Positions 1-8,197 of a DNA stretch of 58,155 nt are shown here, piece by piece. Source of the stretch: a bacterium (GTDB lineage Bacteria; Hydrothermota; Tepidihabitantia; Tepidihabitantales; Tepidihabitantaceae); assembly GCA_035505375.1 (NCBI GenBank), contig DATJQV010000041.1, positions 1 through 58,155 of the forward strand. Direction: 5' to 3'. Under the pieces are notes generated by a model. That model ran no database searches. It saw only the letters and a program-made list of their open reading frames with translations, and was not told the DNA's origin. Numbering within the stretch: the first letter of the stretch is position 1; each line of letters starts with the position of its first letter. The translations under genes and the position numbers were made by a program.

Positions 1-141
1 GTACCTGTTCTGAAGAAGGCGATCGCGGACTACATCGCCACCAGCAACCAGAACCCGCACATATTCGTCTGGATCGCCACCGTCGAAAGCATCATGCGCA
101 AGATAGCCAAATGCAAAGAAGCGTGTGACGCACTACACTAG
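1..141 (+). CDS. IS630-type transposase, C-terminal end (cut by window edge)
   Basis: The reading frame enters from the left edge and only the last 46 residues are present, ending in TAG at 139-141. The peptide, including NQNPHIFVWIATVESI, is the tail I associate with IS630/Tc1-mariner DDE transposases. The same 141 bases occur inverted at 57876-58016 with one visible mismatch (base 3). The two copies diverge within a few bases after the stop codon. The DDE active site lies outside the window, so activity cannot be judged. Confidence 0.7.
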   Translation, partial: VPVLKKAIADYIATSNQNPHIFVWIATVESIMRKIAKCKEACDALH

Positions 142-561
142 ATTGCTCGGAGAATTGCTTCCTGAGTTGCTCCATCTGCTGTTATCCCGAAAAGCCGTGG
201 GTGAGTCTCCAGACCCGGCACGGAAACAGCCAACAGGGGGGTCAATCCGGGAGTGACTTCGGCATTCAGAGCCGCATACAACGCGGTTCTCAATGTGGCC
301 GTCAATCAAGGACTTAGGGCGGCTGTCAGTAGCGCGACGAGTTCGGGGCTGAGCGCGGCGGCCAACGGCGCAGAGAATGGCGAATTCAGCGCCACTCTGA
401 GTGGGGACGTCAACGCCAGCCTCGGCCCGGCAGTCAGTCGCGCGATGAGCCTCGCAGCGAGTTCCAACCTGACCTGCGCGTTCAGTCGTGAGGCGACCGC
501 GACAGCAAGTCACGCCGTCAGTGTCTATGCCACTGCCGAGTTCATAACGGCATCGAACCGC
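142..561. repeat. Degenerate 12-bp tandem array 1
   Basis: A 12-bp period is clear from 250 to 561 (26 units), for example gcagtcagtcgc, gcgacgagttcg and gcgttcagtcgt. A weaker lead-in (attgctcgg, attgcttcc, gttgctcca, also 12 bp apart) starts right after the transposase stop. Units share a TCAGT/GAGT-like core; G and C swap freely at fixed positions. Open frames cross the array because the unit lacks stop codons, so these are not evidence of coding. I see no recognisable gene from 142 to 1274. Confidence 0.75.
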
Positions 562-648
562 GGAGTCCTGATGCGAGCGCTTTGACTCAACCCGGAATTG
601 GACACGATCCCAATGCCCCAGAAGGCGTCTTGACGCGATGCAAGATCG

Positions 649-701
649 AAAATGGGGACAGTCCCAAGGAGCGCGCGGACGCGCGGTACAGTCCCCATTT
701 T
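649..701. repeat. Palindromic GGGGACAGTCCC-type element
   Basis: The element starts aaaatggggacagtccc and ends gtacagtccccatttt, so its ends are inverted repeats around a GC-rich middle (ggagcgcgcggacgcgcgg). Related copies lie at 1190-1258, 3704-3833, 24502-24808, 26648-26714, 30641-30705 and 49836-49896. Such elements can be REP/MITE-like sequences moved in trans; no matching transposase is visible here. Confidence 0.7.
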
Positions 702-855
702 CGCAGAGAGCCGCGTGCCGTTCGGGAAAAGCGGCAACTCTGCTGCCGTACTCCAAAGGCCTGACTGTCATCTATATGTAGTGGTGTAGACGATCTCAGG
801 CCACAATTCTGCCGCCCAGTGGGCGGCCCAGGGACCGCTCCCCCGGTTGCATCTG

Positions 856-1131
856 CCGATACAGCACGAGGTACAACTAACCTTACAACTACAGGTACTT
901 CAAGACGAACAACTTGCCGAACAACAACACGAACAACTTCTTGTACTTCTTGTGGAACAACTTCTCGAACTTCTCGCTATTCAACTCCGCGAGCAACTTC
1001 TTGCACAAGTCGAGACACAGGTTGCTACACGGCTGAAGACACATGTGCCTATGCAAGCGACTACGCAACTGAGGATACTTCTGCCGGTACTTCCCGGCGT
1101 ACTTCTCCGGATACTTCTTGAGACACGAGAA
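856..1131. repeat. Degenerate 12-bp tandem array 2
   Basis: Twenty-three 12-bp units, for example gacgaacaactt, cttgtacttctt, gtggaacaactt and cggatacttctt. The pattern of strong and weak bases is kept (S-WW-S-WW-S-WW), while AA alternates with TT at the same positions. In one frame this would read EQLL/VLLV tetrapeptides, but the A/T swaps would exchange Gln and Leu, so protein selection is an unlikely cause. No start codon context supports a gene. Confidence 0.75.
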
Positions 1132-1189
1132 GGAACGCAATGAGGAGTCTGCTGCAGTTGGCCTTCTCCGGCGCGTCAGTCCGGGCCGA

Positions 1190-1258
1190 ATAGGGACAGT
1201 CCCTGGGAGTCGCTTGACGGGGACTGTCCCCATTCAAGCTCAGGGACAGTCCCCGTTT
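1190..1258. repeat. Palindromic GGGGACAGTCCC-type element, degenerate
   Basis: Three copies of the gggacagtccc/ggggactgtcccc motif in both orientations lie between array 2 and the end of the DUF4139 gene. It belongs to the same family as 649-701, with a different middle part. Confidence 0.6.
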
Positions 1259-1274
1259 GGCGGCATGCCCCCGT

Positions 1275-2846
1275 CTAGAAGAGCCCCTGTACCCGTTTGC
1301 CGGTCGGGTACTCAACCGTGAACTCGTAGTTGATGATGAACTTGCCGTCGGTGTCGATTGTCGGCTTCCAGCTGTAGGTTCCCTTGTCTTTGTCTTCTTC
1401 GAGGAACTTCGGCTCAACCTTGGTGACCGTCACCTTGATCTCGCCCTGTTGCGACACCGGCACCTGTTCGACGACCTTGATGGCGACCGGCTTAGACGTA
1501 TGGTTCTCGACCGTGGTCCGATAGGCGTAGCTCTGCTTCTCAGTCTTGGAGAACAACCCGCCGGTTGACTTGAAGCTTCTGACCAGCTCGCGCTTCACCT
1601 TGACCCGCTCGTCGATGCCGAAGCTGACAAGCGTGGACTCCTGGGAAGCGACGTTCGGCAGCGAGGTCGAGCCGGTGTATTCGTCGCCGACGTAGGTGTT
1701 GCCGCTGCCGGCAAGGAACACGAAGTCGCTCGTGTTGGCCATCTTGCCGGTGAGGAAGGCCTGCTGGGTCGCGCGCGGCAGGGAGTAGTACTCAAACTCG
1801 GCGGGCAGAGACAATTGCTTGAGCCCCAGTTTCTTGGCCTGCTCGCCCGACTTCAGGCTCACCCGGCCGGGAATGACATACTGCAGCGAGATGCCGGTCT
1901 CAACCGGCTGTGCTACCTCCTGCTCTTCTGCCATCACGCCTCCGGCTTTGGCCACGTCCATGGCCGCCCCCGGCGCGGGCATGATAGCACGGCTCTTGAA
2001 GACGGCATGTTCCGGTTCCTGCAAAGACAGATACCAGGGGTAGGGCTCAGGCGCAGTAACGCCGAGCACCGGTGTGGTCGTCGAGAGGACGACGCGCACA
2101 TCGTTCCAGTCCTCGCCGGTCCGCTGCCCCAGCTTCGCGAAGTAGGACAGGCCCACCTTGCTTTCGCCGGGATTCGCGCGCAGCTCGTAGTACGGGCTCC
2201 AGTCAGCCGCGTTGGCAATCACGTAGGAAAGCCGCAGGTCGTAGGTGCCGGCATCGGCCGAGAAGTTGAAGCTGACTTCCTTCCGATTCTCTATCGCGGC
2301 CTTCGCGTCGTTGTACTCCTGCCGCGCCGCGTCGACCTTCTTCTGCATCTCCCCCTTCTCGCGGCCGAGCTTCACCTGACGGGCCTTCACCTTCAGCAGC
2401 TCGTCGCCGACAAACTGCAGCGCCCCGCGCCAGGACTCGGGCGCGATCTTGCCCTGCTGCAGGTCCTTGGAGATGATCTCGGGTGCGCCGAGCTTGACGG
2501 AGTTGAGGAATCCTTCCTTTGCCTTGAGGACCGAATCCTCGTCGTTCAGCCCCTTCAACTGGTCCTCCAGGCTCTCCGCGCGCACCTGCAGGCGACTCAC
2601 CTCGGGTGTAGGCTCGGCCATGTACCCGCGCCGTACCTGCACCTCGCCGACACGGATTCCCGGCGCGTTGATGCGCACGCTGTTGTCGTCGAGCGCCCCC
2701 GGCAGCCTGGGAAAGACCAACTCGTCCGGCCCGGATAAGGTGACGCTCGCGTTCCGCACGACCAGAACCTGATGAGGGTAGACGACGACCGAATCCACCC
2801 GCGAGTTCACCGTCATGGCCTGCACTAGCAGCAGAATTATCGACAC
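1275..2846 (-). CDS. Secreted DUF4139 (MuiA-like) protein
   Basis: 523 residues. A short hydrophobic start (MSIILLLVQAMTVNS) suggests export. Residues 15-95 resemble the N-terminal DUF4140 domain, with HQVLVVRNASVTL. A coiled coil at about 85-190 is rich in Glu, Lys and Gln (LEDQLKGLNDED). The C-terminal DUF4139 beta domain has the typical LSYVIANAADWSPYYELR segment. The family is known from mucoidy-inhibitor MuiA and has no settled biochemistry. The start is GTG at 2846 with an AAGGAGG ribosome site just upstream. It is transcribed away from mnmA's repeat-filled flank and is not clearly in an operon. Confidence 0.85.
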   Translation of the reverse strand: MSIILLLVQAMTVNSRVDSVVVYPHQVLVVRNASVTLSGPDELVFPRLPGALDDNSVRINAPGIRVGEVQVRRGYMAEPTPEVSRLQVRAESLEDQLKGLNDEDSVLKAKEGFLNSVKLGAPEIISKDLQQGKIAPESWRGALQFVGDELLKVKARQVKLGREKGEMQKKVDAARQEYNDAKAAIENRKEVSFNFSADAGTYDLRLSYVIANAADWSPYYELRANPGESKVGLSYFAKLGQRTGEDWNDVRVVLSTTTPVLGVTAPEPYPWYLSLQEPEHAVFKSRAIMPAPGAAMDVAKAGGVMAEEQEVAQPVETGISLQYVIPGRVSLKSGEQAKKLGLKQLSLPAEFEYYSLPRATQQAFLTGKMANTSDFVFLAGSGNTYVGDEYTGSTSLPNVASQESTLVSFGIDERVKVKRELVRSFKSTGGLFSKTEKQSYAYRTTVENHTSKPVAIKVVEQVPVSQQGEIKVTVTKVEPKFLEEDKDKGTYSWKPTIDTDGKFIINYEFTVEYPTGKRVQGLF

Positions 2847-2879
2847 ATGACCTCCTTAAGTTCTCAGCATCACCCAACT

Positions 2880-3010
2880 GAAGGACAAAGTGATAAGGAC
2901 AAAGGACTAATCAACGACAAATGGGAAAGGACAAAATCAGGACTCAATGCCTTCCACTTTGTCCTTGATACTTGTTTTGTCCTTTGTACTTCGTCCTTTG
3001 TACTTGCATG
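2880..3010. repeat. Palindromic GGACAAAG/CTTTGTCC element
   Basis: The left half repeats ggacaaag-type words and the right half repeats ctttgtcc, giving an imperfect inverted repeat that fills the gap between the DUF4139 gene and mnmA. A related pyrimidine-rich block sits just before 46103. Confidence 0.55.
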
Positions 3011-3016
3011 CATGAA

Positions 3017-4342
3017 TCATCTACCATCACGCCGCACGCCACATTCCGACCCGATGGTGGCGCCGCCCAGAGTTGTATCGCCCTGCCAGAACACGACCGC
3101 CTGGCCGGGCGTGGGCGCCCACTGCGGCTCATCGAAGGTCACTCGAACACGACCGTTGCCGGCCGGCTCGACCAGGGCCTCGCCGCCCTTGCCCTGGTAG
3201 CGCACCCTCGCCTCTGCGCGGAATGGCTCGGTCGGAGCAAAGCCGGACACCCAGCGGGCGTCCCCGGCCTCGACCACGCGCTCCCGGACTTCGGCTTCGG
3301 TCCCGAGCACGACTGCATTCTTCTCCGGGTCGAGCCGGACGACGTACCGCCGCTCACCGAAGGCCAAGCCCAGGCCCTTCCGCTGCCCCTTGGTGAAGCC
3401 GGCGATTCCCTCATGCTGCCCGAGCACATTACCCGACACGTCCAGCACCGGCCCGGAGCGGAACAGCCCGGGCCTGCGCTGCCTCAGAAAGGCCTCGTAG
3501 TCGTTGTCCGGGACAAAGCAGATGTCCTGGCTTTCGGGCTTCTCAGCCACGGGCAGGTCGAGCTTGCGCGCGATGTCCCTGACCTGCGCCTTGGTATGGT
3601 CGCCGACCGGCATCAGCACGCGGCCCAGTTGTGCCTGATTCATGGCGTAGAGGAAATAGGACTGATCCTTGTTGACGTCCACACCTCTCAGTAGTTGCCA
3701 GGCAAATGGGGACCGTCCCTTCCCGGGGCCCTGCGCGACTTCCAGGGACTGTCCCCCATTTGCCCCAGGCTCCCCGGAAAGCGGGGACAGTCCCGCGGAG
3801 CGCGAGGACGCGCGGTACAGTCCCCGTTTTCCGGTCATGTCCCGCGCCGCTATGCGGGCGTAGTGCCCGGTAGCGATGAACTCAGCGCCGAGTTGTGGAG
3901 CGCGATCTAATAGCTGCGTGAACTTCAATTCTTCGTTGCACCTGAGACAGGGATTCGGAGTTCTTCCGCGGCCATATTCGGCGCAGAAGTCCTCTATGAC
4001 CGACGACTCGAAATCCGCCCGGAAGTCCCACGTGTAATGCGGAAACCCGAGCTTCGCAGCCACGCGGGCTGCATCCCGCGACCCCGAAAACCCACAGCAT
4101 CCTCGCCCACCATCGTTCAGAACGCCGAGCGCCGAACGCCGAGCGCCGAGGTTCGGAGTTTGGAGTTTGGAGTTTGGAGTTTCGTCGTAGAGCCGCATCG
4201 TGACGCCAACCACGTCATAGCCTTGCTGTTTGAGCAGGGCTGCTGCGACCGAGGAGTCGACGCCGCCGCTCATCGCCACGAGGACGCGCGTCGGCCCGGA
4301 CTGATGCGACGCACCAACGGTTGTCGAGGAGTGGTTGCTCAA
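3017..4342 (-). CDS. mnmA: tRNA-specific 2-thiouridylase MnmA with two in-frame inserts
   Basis: The enzyme thiolates U34 of tRNAs for Lys, Glu and Gln in the cytoplasm, using ATP and a sulfur relay. Visible marks are the PP-loop SGGVDSS (25-31), the catalytic Cys in TPNPCLRCN (C132) and the second Cys in SQDICF (C275). At 441 residues it is about 80 longer than usual. The excess is two segments made of repeat DNA: residues about 55-77 (bases 4115-4183, gttcggagtttggag type) and about 169-214 (bases 3704-3833, GGGGACAGTCCC type). Both keep the frame and lie between conserved blocks, so the protein may still work. The start is uncertain: TTG at 4342 is assumed, no clear ribosome site is seen, and a start nearer VLVAMSGG is possible. 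Confidence 0.9.
   Translation of the reverse strand: MSNHSSTTVGASHQSGPTRVLVAMSGGVDSSVAAALLKQQGYDVVGVTMRLYDETPNSKLQTPNLGARRSALGVLNDGGRGCCGFSGSRDAARVAAKLGFPHYTWDFRADFESSVIEDFCAEYGRGRTPNPCLRCNEELKFTQLLDRAPQLGAEFIATGHYARIAARDMTGKRGLYRASSRSAGLSPLSGEPGANGGQSLEVAQGPGKGRSPFAWQLLRGVDVNKDQSYFLYAMNQAQLGRVLMPVGDHTKAQVRDIARKLDLPVAEKPESQDICFVPDNDYEAFLRQRRPGLFRSGPVLDVSGNVLGQHEGIAGFTKGQRKGLGLAFGERRYVVRLDPEKNAVVLGTEAEVRERVVEAGDARWVSGFAPTEPFRAEARVRYQGKGGEALVEPAGNGRVRVTFDEPQWAPTPGQAVVFWQGDTTLGGATIGSECGVRRDGR
3704..3833. repeat. GGGGACAGTCCC-type elements inside mnmA
   Basis: Two copies back to back, with ends aaatggggaccgtccc and gtacagtccccgtttt, lie inside mnmA. They add about 45 residues between the segments IAARD and QLLRGVDVNKDQSYF, which are adjacent in normal MnmA. 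Confidence 0.75.
4115..4183. repeat. Short-period repeat insert inside mnmA
   Basis: Tandem gccgagc/gccgaac words are followed by four ttcggagttt or tttggagttt words. The two halves are partly complementary. The insert encodes about residues 55-77 of MnmA and keeps the frame. Confidence 0.6.
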
Positions 4343-4372
4343 GGCAGGCCGGGGTCAGGGCGCGTACCCGGC

Positions 4373-4897
4373 CTAGTCGGAGCGGAGCTCGCCCCGGATC
4401 TTGATCCAGAGATCCCGGCGGACCTCCATCGGCATCTCTCGGGATGTTGGTAACGTGCCGGTACGAACGACTTGTACTAGTACCGGCATAAGCCAATCGC
4501 AGTTTGGACATGACAGAAGGTGTAGAAGAAGCTCCAGGGGAAACCCTTCGTTCGGTTCGCCGCTGACGTACTCGGCAATCAGTGCGTGGACTTCGGTGCA
4601 CTCTCGGCATTCCGTGCCTTGCTCTCGCAAAGGAGACAACGCGAATTCCTCGCCGACCGCCACCGGCATCTCGCGGTCGGGTCTGACCCGGAAGCGCACT
4701 TGAGGCTCAAGGCTTCGCGGCACGAGAGGCTCAAGCCTAAGGAGCAATCGCTTGCAGTTCGTGCATGATTTGACGTGCAGCCGCAACTCATCGCTGGTTG
4801 GTTCGGTGTCCATCCTTCCGAGTACGTACTCGGCAATCAGTTCGTGGCCTTTGGTGCACTCGCGGCGCTCGTTAGTTGTCTTCTTGCGTTTCCTCAT
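4373..4897 (-). CDS. Anti-sigma factor with two zinc-binding (ZAS-like) modules
   Basis: 174 residues, cytoplasmic, no membrane segment. Two similar units are present: ECTKGHELIAEYVLG followed by HVKSCTNC, and ECTEVHALIAEYVSG followed by HLLSCPNC. Each has the Cys/His...His-x3-Cys-x2-Cys pattern of zinc-binding anti-sigma domains. Its ATG overlaps the stop of the ECF sigma gene by four bases, the usual arrangement for a sigma/anti-sigma pair. What is odd is the internal duplication and the lack of a transmembrane anchor. It probably binds the neighbouring sigma factor, but this is inferred from context. Confidence 0.75.
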   Translation of the reverse strand: MRKRKKTTNERRECTKGHELIAEYVLGRMDTEPTSDELRLHVKSCTNCKRLLLRLEPLVPRSLEPQVRFRVRPDREMPVAVGEEFALSPLREQGTECRECTEVHALIAEYVSGEPNEGFPLELLLHLLSCPNCDWLMPVLVQVVRTGTLPTSREMPMEVRRDLWIKIRGELRSD

Positions 4898-5574
4898 GCG
4901 CGCTCCTTTACAGACGGTTCTTCAGCTACCTTCTCAACACCAGCCGGGCGAGCTGCCGTTGCGACTTCATCGTGGTAGCCTGCCAGCTTCTCTCTCAGCA
5001 CCAGCCTGCCGCGGTGCAGGCGCGACTTCACCGCCGCCACCGACAGGTGCAGGACGTTGCTCACTTCCTCGTTGCTCAACCCTTCGAGGTCACGAAGGAC
5101 CACGACCGAGCGGTAGTCTTCGGGTAATTCCTCGACCGACTTCTGAATCGCGTCACGGAGTTCGCGCTGCTTCATCAATTTCTCCGGGCCGTACTTCAGG
5201 TCCGGTATCTCGAACGGCAGGTCTCCGGCCTCATTGACCGGCTGGTCAATGGACACCGTATCTATCTTCTCCCGCTTGCGCAGCTTGCTCAGACTGACGT
5301 TGGTCGCAATCCGGTACAGCCAGGTGAAAAAGGACGACTTGAACTGGAACCTGCCGATGAACCGGTACGCGCGCAGGAAGGCGTCCTGCAGCGCCTCGCT
5401 CGCGTCCTGCTCGTTACCCATCAGGCGGTAGGTGATGTTGTAGACCTTCCGCTCGTAGCGGCGCACCAGCTCATCGAACTCTTCGGTGTTTCCGGCCTGA
5501 ATCCGCCGCACCAGTACGTCGTCGGGTACGGGCAGAGCCTCATGCGCTTCCTGGGGAAGAGTGTTGCCTGGCAT
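4894..5574 (-). CDS. ECF-type RNA polymerase sigma factor
   Basis: 226 residues. Region 2 is clear (FDELVRRYERKVYNITYRLM, then DAFLRAYRFI and FFTWLYRIATNVSLSKLRK), followed by a linker and region 4 with the helix-turn-helix LSNEEVSNVLHLSVAAVKSR. This is the RpoE/ECF layout. A promoter at 5582-5609 places the expected transcript start at or next to the ATG, so the message may be leaderless. The anti-sigma gene follows with a 4-bp overlap. Target genes cannot be read from the window. Confidence 0.92.
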   Translation of the reverse strand: MPGNTLPQEAHEALPVPDDVLVRRIQAGNTEEFDELVRRYERKVYNITYRLMGNEQDASEALQDAFLRAYRFIGRFQFKSSFFTWLYRIATNVSLSKLRKREKIDTVSIDQPVNEAGDLPFEIPDLKYGPEKLMKQRELRDAIQKSVEELPEDYRSVVVLRDLEGLSNEEVSNVLHLSVAAVKSRLHRGRLVLREKLAGYHDEVATAARPAGVEKVAEEPSVKERA

Positions 5575-5581
5575 TCAGTTT

Positions 5582-5609
5582 AGGATAGTTACGGGCCGGA
5601 AGATGTCAA
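5582..5609 (-). promoter_or_regulatory. Promoter of the ECF sigma operon
   Basis: On the minus strand, TTGACA (5604-5609), a 16-bp spacer and TATCCT (5582-5587). Only seven bases separate the -10 box from the ATG at 5574, which predicts a leaderless or nearly leaderless message; no ribosome site fits in the gap. Confidence 0.65.
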
Positions 5610-5646
5610 CCCGGCCCGCCTGCGCGGAAAACCACGGAGGGAGCTT

Positions 5647-5758
5647 ACCACAAAGCCACAAAGAGGAAAGAATGAGATGGGACGCGCCGGAACAGGAGAA
5701 CTGATGACTAATCACTCGGGCCTTCTTCCTTCGCTCCGCCTTGGTGTCTTTGTGGTTC
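5647..5758. repeat. Inverted accacaaag/ctttgtggt element
   Basis: Begins accacaaagccacaaagagg and ends ggtgtctttgtggt, so the ends are inverted repeats. Sister copies are at 7791-7899, 29994-30075 and 44456-44543, and the right half recurs inside the 184-bp tandem repeats near 13830-14225. Confidence 0.6.
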
Positions 5759-5784
5759 AACTCCGGGCTGCCCCGCCACATCGG

Positions 5785-6735
5785 CTACGGCAGCTGCGGC
5801 ACGACCCTCTGGCCGCGCATCCGGCCCGGCGAGTTGTCAAAGACCTGTACCACATGGTAGATGACGCCGATGGACCGGCGCGGCGACTGACCGTGGAAGT
5901 AGTCGTGAATAAGGTTGATGTACTCGACGACCTGCTTCTCGTAGGCAGACAGGCCCGGGTCGTCGGGGTCGAGCATCTGGGCGACGCAGCGCAGTTCGTA
6001 CGACTTCGGCAGGTCGAGGTACACGACCGACACGCCCGGGTCAGTCATCTGATTAAGGAAAGTGTGGGTCTCGAAGTTCGGCTGAGCATAGAGCTCCAGC
6101 GACGCCTGCTTGGTGCGGTCGAAGACGTCCGTCGCCTTTGTATAGAGGCTCTCGAGCAGGACCAGCTTCTTGTCCATTGAGTCGTTCCAGGTCTGCTTCA
6201 GGAGCGAGATCATCTCCGGCAGCTTCTCCGGCTTGGGCAGCCAGCCCGTGCCTTTGACTGCGTTGTTGATGTCGAAGTCCGAGTCCTTCCGCTTCATCCC
6301 GTGGCTTGCAACCATGGCATTGTGCGGCCCGGAGATCTCCGGCTGCATCATTGCGCCCATCGAGCCCTCGGGCGCGGCCATCATCTTCTTGATCGTAACG
6401 AGCTGCTCCTGCCGCTTCCCGAAGTTCCACTTGCAGAAGTCATCAGGCAGGCTTTCCACCTTCAGGTCCATCCATTGACCGTCAATCTTGCCGCGGATAA
6501 TGCCGTCCTTCAGCTTGGACGCATCCACGACATCCTGGTGGAACCAGCCGGACCAGGTGCCGCGCTTGCCGGTCGGGTCGGTCGTGTCCGGCGTGAACTT
6601 CACATCGTGCCAGAAGGACATCGTACCGTGCTCAAGGTTCGTCATCTCCGGCAAACCCGCGGCCGGCGTGGTCCCGCCCTTAGCGAACGCCATCACCGCG
6701 ACCGCAGCCAGCATCACTCCCGTCAAAGCTCTCAT
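5785..6735 (-). CDS. Secreted protein of unknown function
   Basis: 316 residues from the chosen start. ATG at 6735 is preferred over the one nine codons upstream because a GAGGAG ribosome site sits just before it and the protein then begins with a clean signal peptide (MRALTGVMLAAVAVMAFA). The mature part is rich in Met, His and Asp (FWHDVKFTPDTTDPTGKRG, MMQPEISGPHNAMVASHGMK) with no membrane segment. I do not recognise a family. It is probably periplasmic. It stands alone between a palindromic element and the nitroreductase operon. Confidence 0.7.
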   Translation of the reverse strand: MRALTGVMLAAVAVMAFAKGGTTPAAGLPEMTNLEHGTMSFWHDVKFTPDTTDPTGKRGTWSGWFHQDVVDASKLKDGIIRGKIDGQWMDLKVESLPDDFCKWNFGKRQEQLVTIKKMMAAPEGSMGAMMQPEISGPHNAMVASHGMKRKDSDFDINNAVKGTGWLPKPEKLPEMISLLKQTWNDSMDKKLVLLESLYTKATDVFDRTKQASLELYAQPNFETHTFLNQMTDPGVSVVYLDLPKSYELRCVAQMLDPDDPGLSAYEKQVVEYINLIHDYFHGQSPRRSIGVIYHVVQVFDNSPGRMRGQRVVPQLP

Positions 6736-6884
6736 CCGATTCTCCTCTGTTCTGATACTCACCTTCAGAATTCTGCTCCACCAGTTCCACGGTTGACCTT
6801 GCTGCCGACAGCTCTCCAGTGGTCTGGTTCACTGCCGACACCGTGGACGCCACCAGTCTACGCACCAGCCGCGACGGGTCAAAC

Positions 6885-7178
6885 TCACGCGGAAGGTAGC
6901 GGTTTGGAAGCGGCCGCGGCAGCCTTCGCCTTAGCCTTCCTCTTCGCCTGCTGGCTGCGCTGCGACAGGTACAGGATGCAGCCGGTGACTGCCAGGAACG
7001 CTAGACCCGTTGCTACGAGAAGGCCAAAGGAACGGAAGACAATAACCCATGAGTGGAGACGGACAACCAGCGACGGGAACATCCCAAGCACCTGCATAAA
7101 CCCGGTGACTGCCTGGATGAACAGGAATGGCACCAGTATGAACCCGATGAGCAGGTGCAGCTTCCGCAGTTGAATCAT
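6885..7178 (-). CDS. Small membrane protein, PepSY/cytochrome-b-like helices
   Basis: 97 residues with two or three membrane segments (LLIGFILVPFLFIQAVTGFM, then about 45-70) and a basic tail of Lys/Ala repeats. His8 (RKLHLLIG) and His42 (RLHSWVI) sit at membrane edges, as in PepSY-associated or b-type cytochrome helices, so heme binding is possible but unproven. Its ATG overlaps the nitroreductase stop by four bases, so the two are translationally coupled. The job may be membrane electron transfer linked to the flavoenzyme; this is inference. Confidence 0.6.
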   Translation of the reverse strand: MIQLRKLHLLIGFILVPFLFIQAVTGFMQVLGMFPSLVVRLHSWVIVFRSFGLLVATGLAFLAVTGCILYLSQRSQQAKRKAKAKAAAAASKPLPSA

Positions 7179-7756
7179 GTGGGGTCCTCCCTTGGAACCG
7201 GGGCCGTGTAATGGTTAAAGAACGCGACTTGTTCGAGCGGCAGCCGCTCAGGACGCGTGTGTTCCTGCTCAACCTGCTTCGGCGAGAGCACCGGGCTGAT
7301 GGCGTCCGCGTGCTTTCCCACGTTCACGAGCGTCACGACCTCGAACTGCGGCGGTATCCCAAGCGCATCACGCACGGCATCTGGATTGTAGCCCGCGATC
7401 GGGTGCGCCACCAAGCCGAGTTCAGTCGCCCGCAGTATAAGGAAGGCGGTCTGCATCCCGGTGTCGAACAGGTAGTAGAGACGGTCCTTGATGACGCAGT
7501 CCGCGTCCTTTTCGGCCAGAACCGCAACCACCATCGAGTCAGCATGGCACCAGACGTTGCCCCGGCTGAAGACCGGCTTCATCTTCTCGAGCATCTGCGG
7601 ATCGCAGACGAAGACGAACCGCGCCGGCTGGTTGTTATTGCAGGTTGGCGCAAGCTGTGCGCACCGTGCGAGGTCACGTATCAGTTCCTCGGCTATCTCG
7701 ACTGGCGCGAGTGACCGATACGCACGCCGGGTGTTGATTGCGTCAATCACATTCAT
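7175..7756 (-). CDS. Nitroreductase-family flavoprotein
   Basis: 193 residues, the usual length. It starts with the FMN-contact motif INTRRAYRSL and has the family core APTCNNNQPARFVFV, then the helix TGMQTAFLILRATELGLVAHPIAGYN. Members use FMN and NAD(P)H to reduce varied substrates; the substrate is not predictable. An AAGGAGG site six bases before the ATG fixes the start. It is the first gene of a two-gene unit with the small membrane protein. Confidence 0.88.
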   Translation of the reverse strand: MNVIDAINTRRAYRSLAPVEIAEELIRDLARCAQLAPTCNNNQPARFVFVCDPQMLEKMKPVFSRGNVWCHADSMVVAVLAEKDADCVIKDRLYYLFDTGMQTAFLILRATELGLVAHPIAGYNPDAVRDALGIPPQFEVVTLVNVGKHADAISPVLSPKQVEQEHTRPERLPLEQVAFFNHYTAPVPREDPT

Positions 7757-7790
7757 GCCGCCTCCTTCTGATGCCAGAACCCGAATTCAA

Positions 7791-7899
7791 CCACCAGGAC
7801 ACAAGGACACCGAGAAGAAAGCGGAAGGGATGAAATCCGAACTCCGACTTTTGGCGATTCAGCCCTTCCTGTTTTCATCCCTTCCTCTTTGTGTCTTAC
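7791..7899. repeat. Inverted accacaaag/ctttgtgt-type element
   Basis: Begins accaggacacaaggacaccg and ends cttcctctttgtgtctta. Member of the family at 5647-5758, lying between the nitroreductase gene and the TM1266-like gene. Confidence 0.5.
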
Positions 7900-8144
7900 A
7901 CCTTCATCGTCTTGGCCTTCACGCCCCTTATCTTGTTCAGTTCGGTCTTGAGGGCCGCGACTTCCTTGTCGGTGCCGCAGAGGTTGAGAAGCACAAGCCC
8001 GGCGTCCGCGCAGACGTCGCCCGCCTCGTGCAGCCCGACCCGCAGGTTGACGATGCAGCCGTGCTTGGTCAGCACCTCCTGCACCTTGACCGCCTCCGCT
8101 GTTCGCTTGCTGATAGTCACGGCCATTATTGTTCTGCAGTTCAT
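7896..8144 (-). CDS. TM1266-like putative iron-only hydrogenase system regulator (ACT-like fold)
   Basis: 82 residues from ATG 8144, chosen because an AGGAAG ribosome site precedes it; the upstream open frame is repeat DNA (attcgtcattcg). The pattern ISKRTAEAVKVQEVLTKHG, then RVGLHEAG and a final ELNKIRGVKAKTMKV, matches the short ACT/NikR-C-like family annotated as iron-only hydrogenase system regulator. Ligand and target are unknown. It lies far from the Fe-S cluster at 37664-48307, where a hydrogenase-like protein is present, so a functional link is plausible but not shown. Confidence 0.65.
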   Translation of the reverse strand: MNCRTIMAVTISKRTAEAVKVQEVLTKHGCIVNLRVGLHEAGDVCADAGLVLLNLCGTDKEVAALKTELNKIRGVKAKTMKV

Positions 8145-8197
8145 CTGCTGCTTCCTTTCTTCTCCGTCATTCGTCATTCGACATTCGTACTTCGTCA

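Noticed and set aside
1815-2738. Plus-strand reading frame of 307 codons inside the DUF4139 gene
   Set aside because: Shadow of the minus-strand gene, whose domains and ribosome site are clear.
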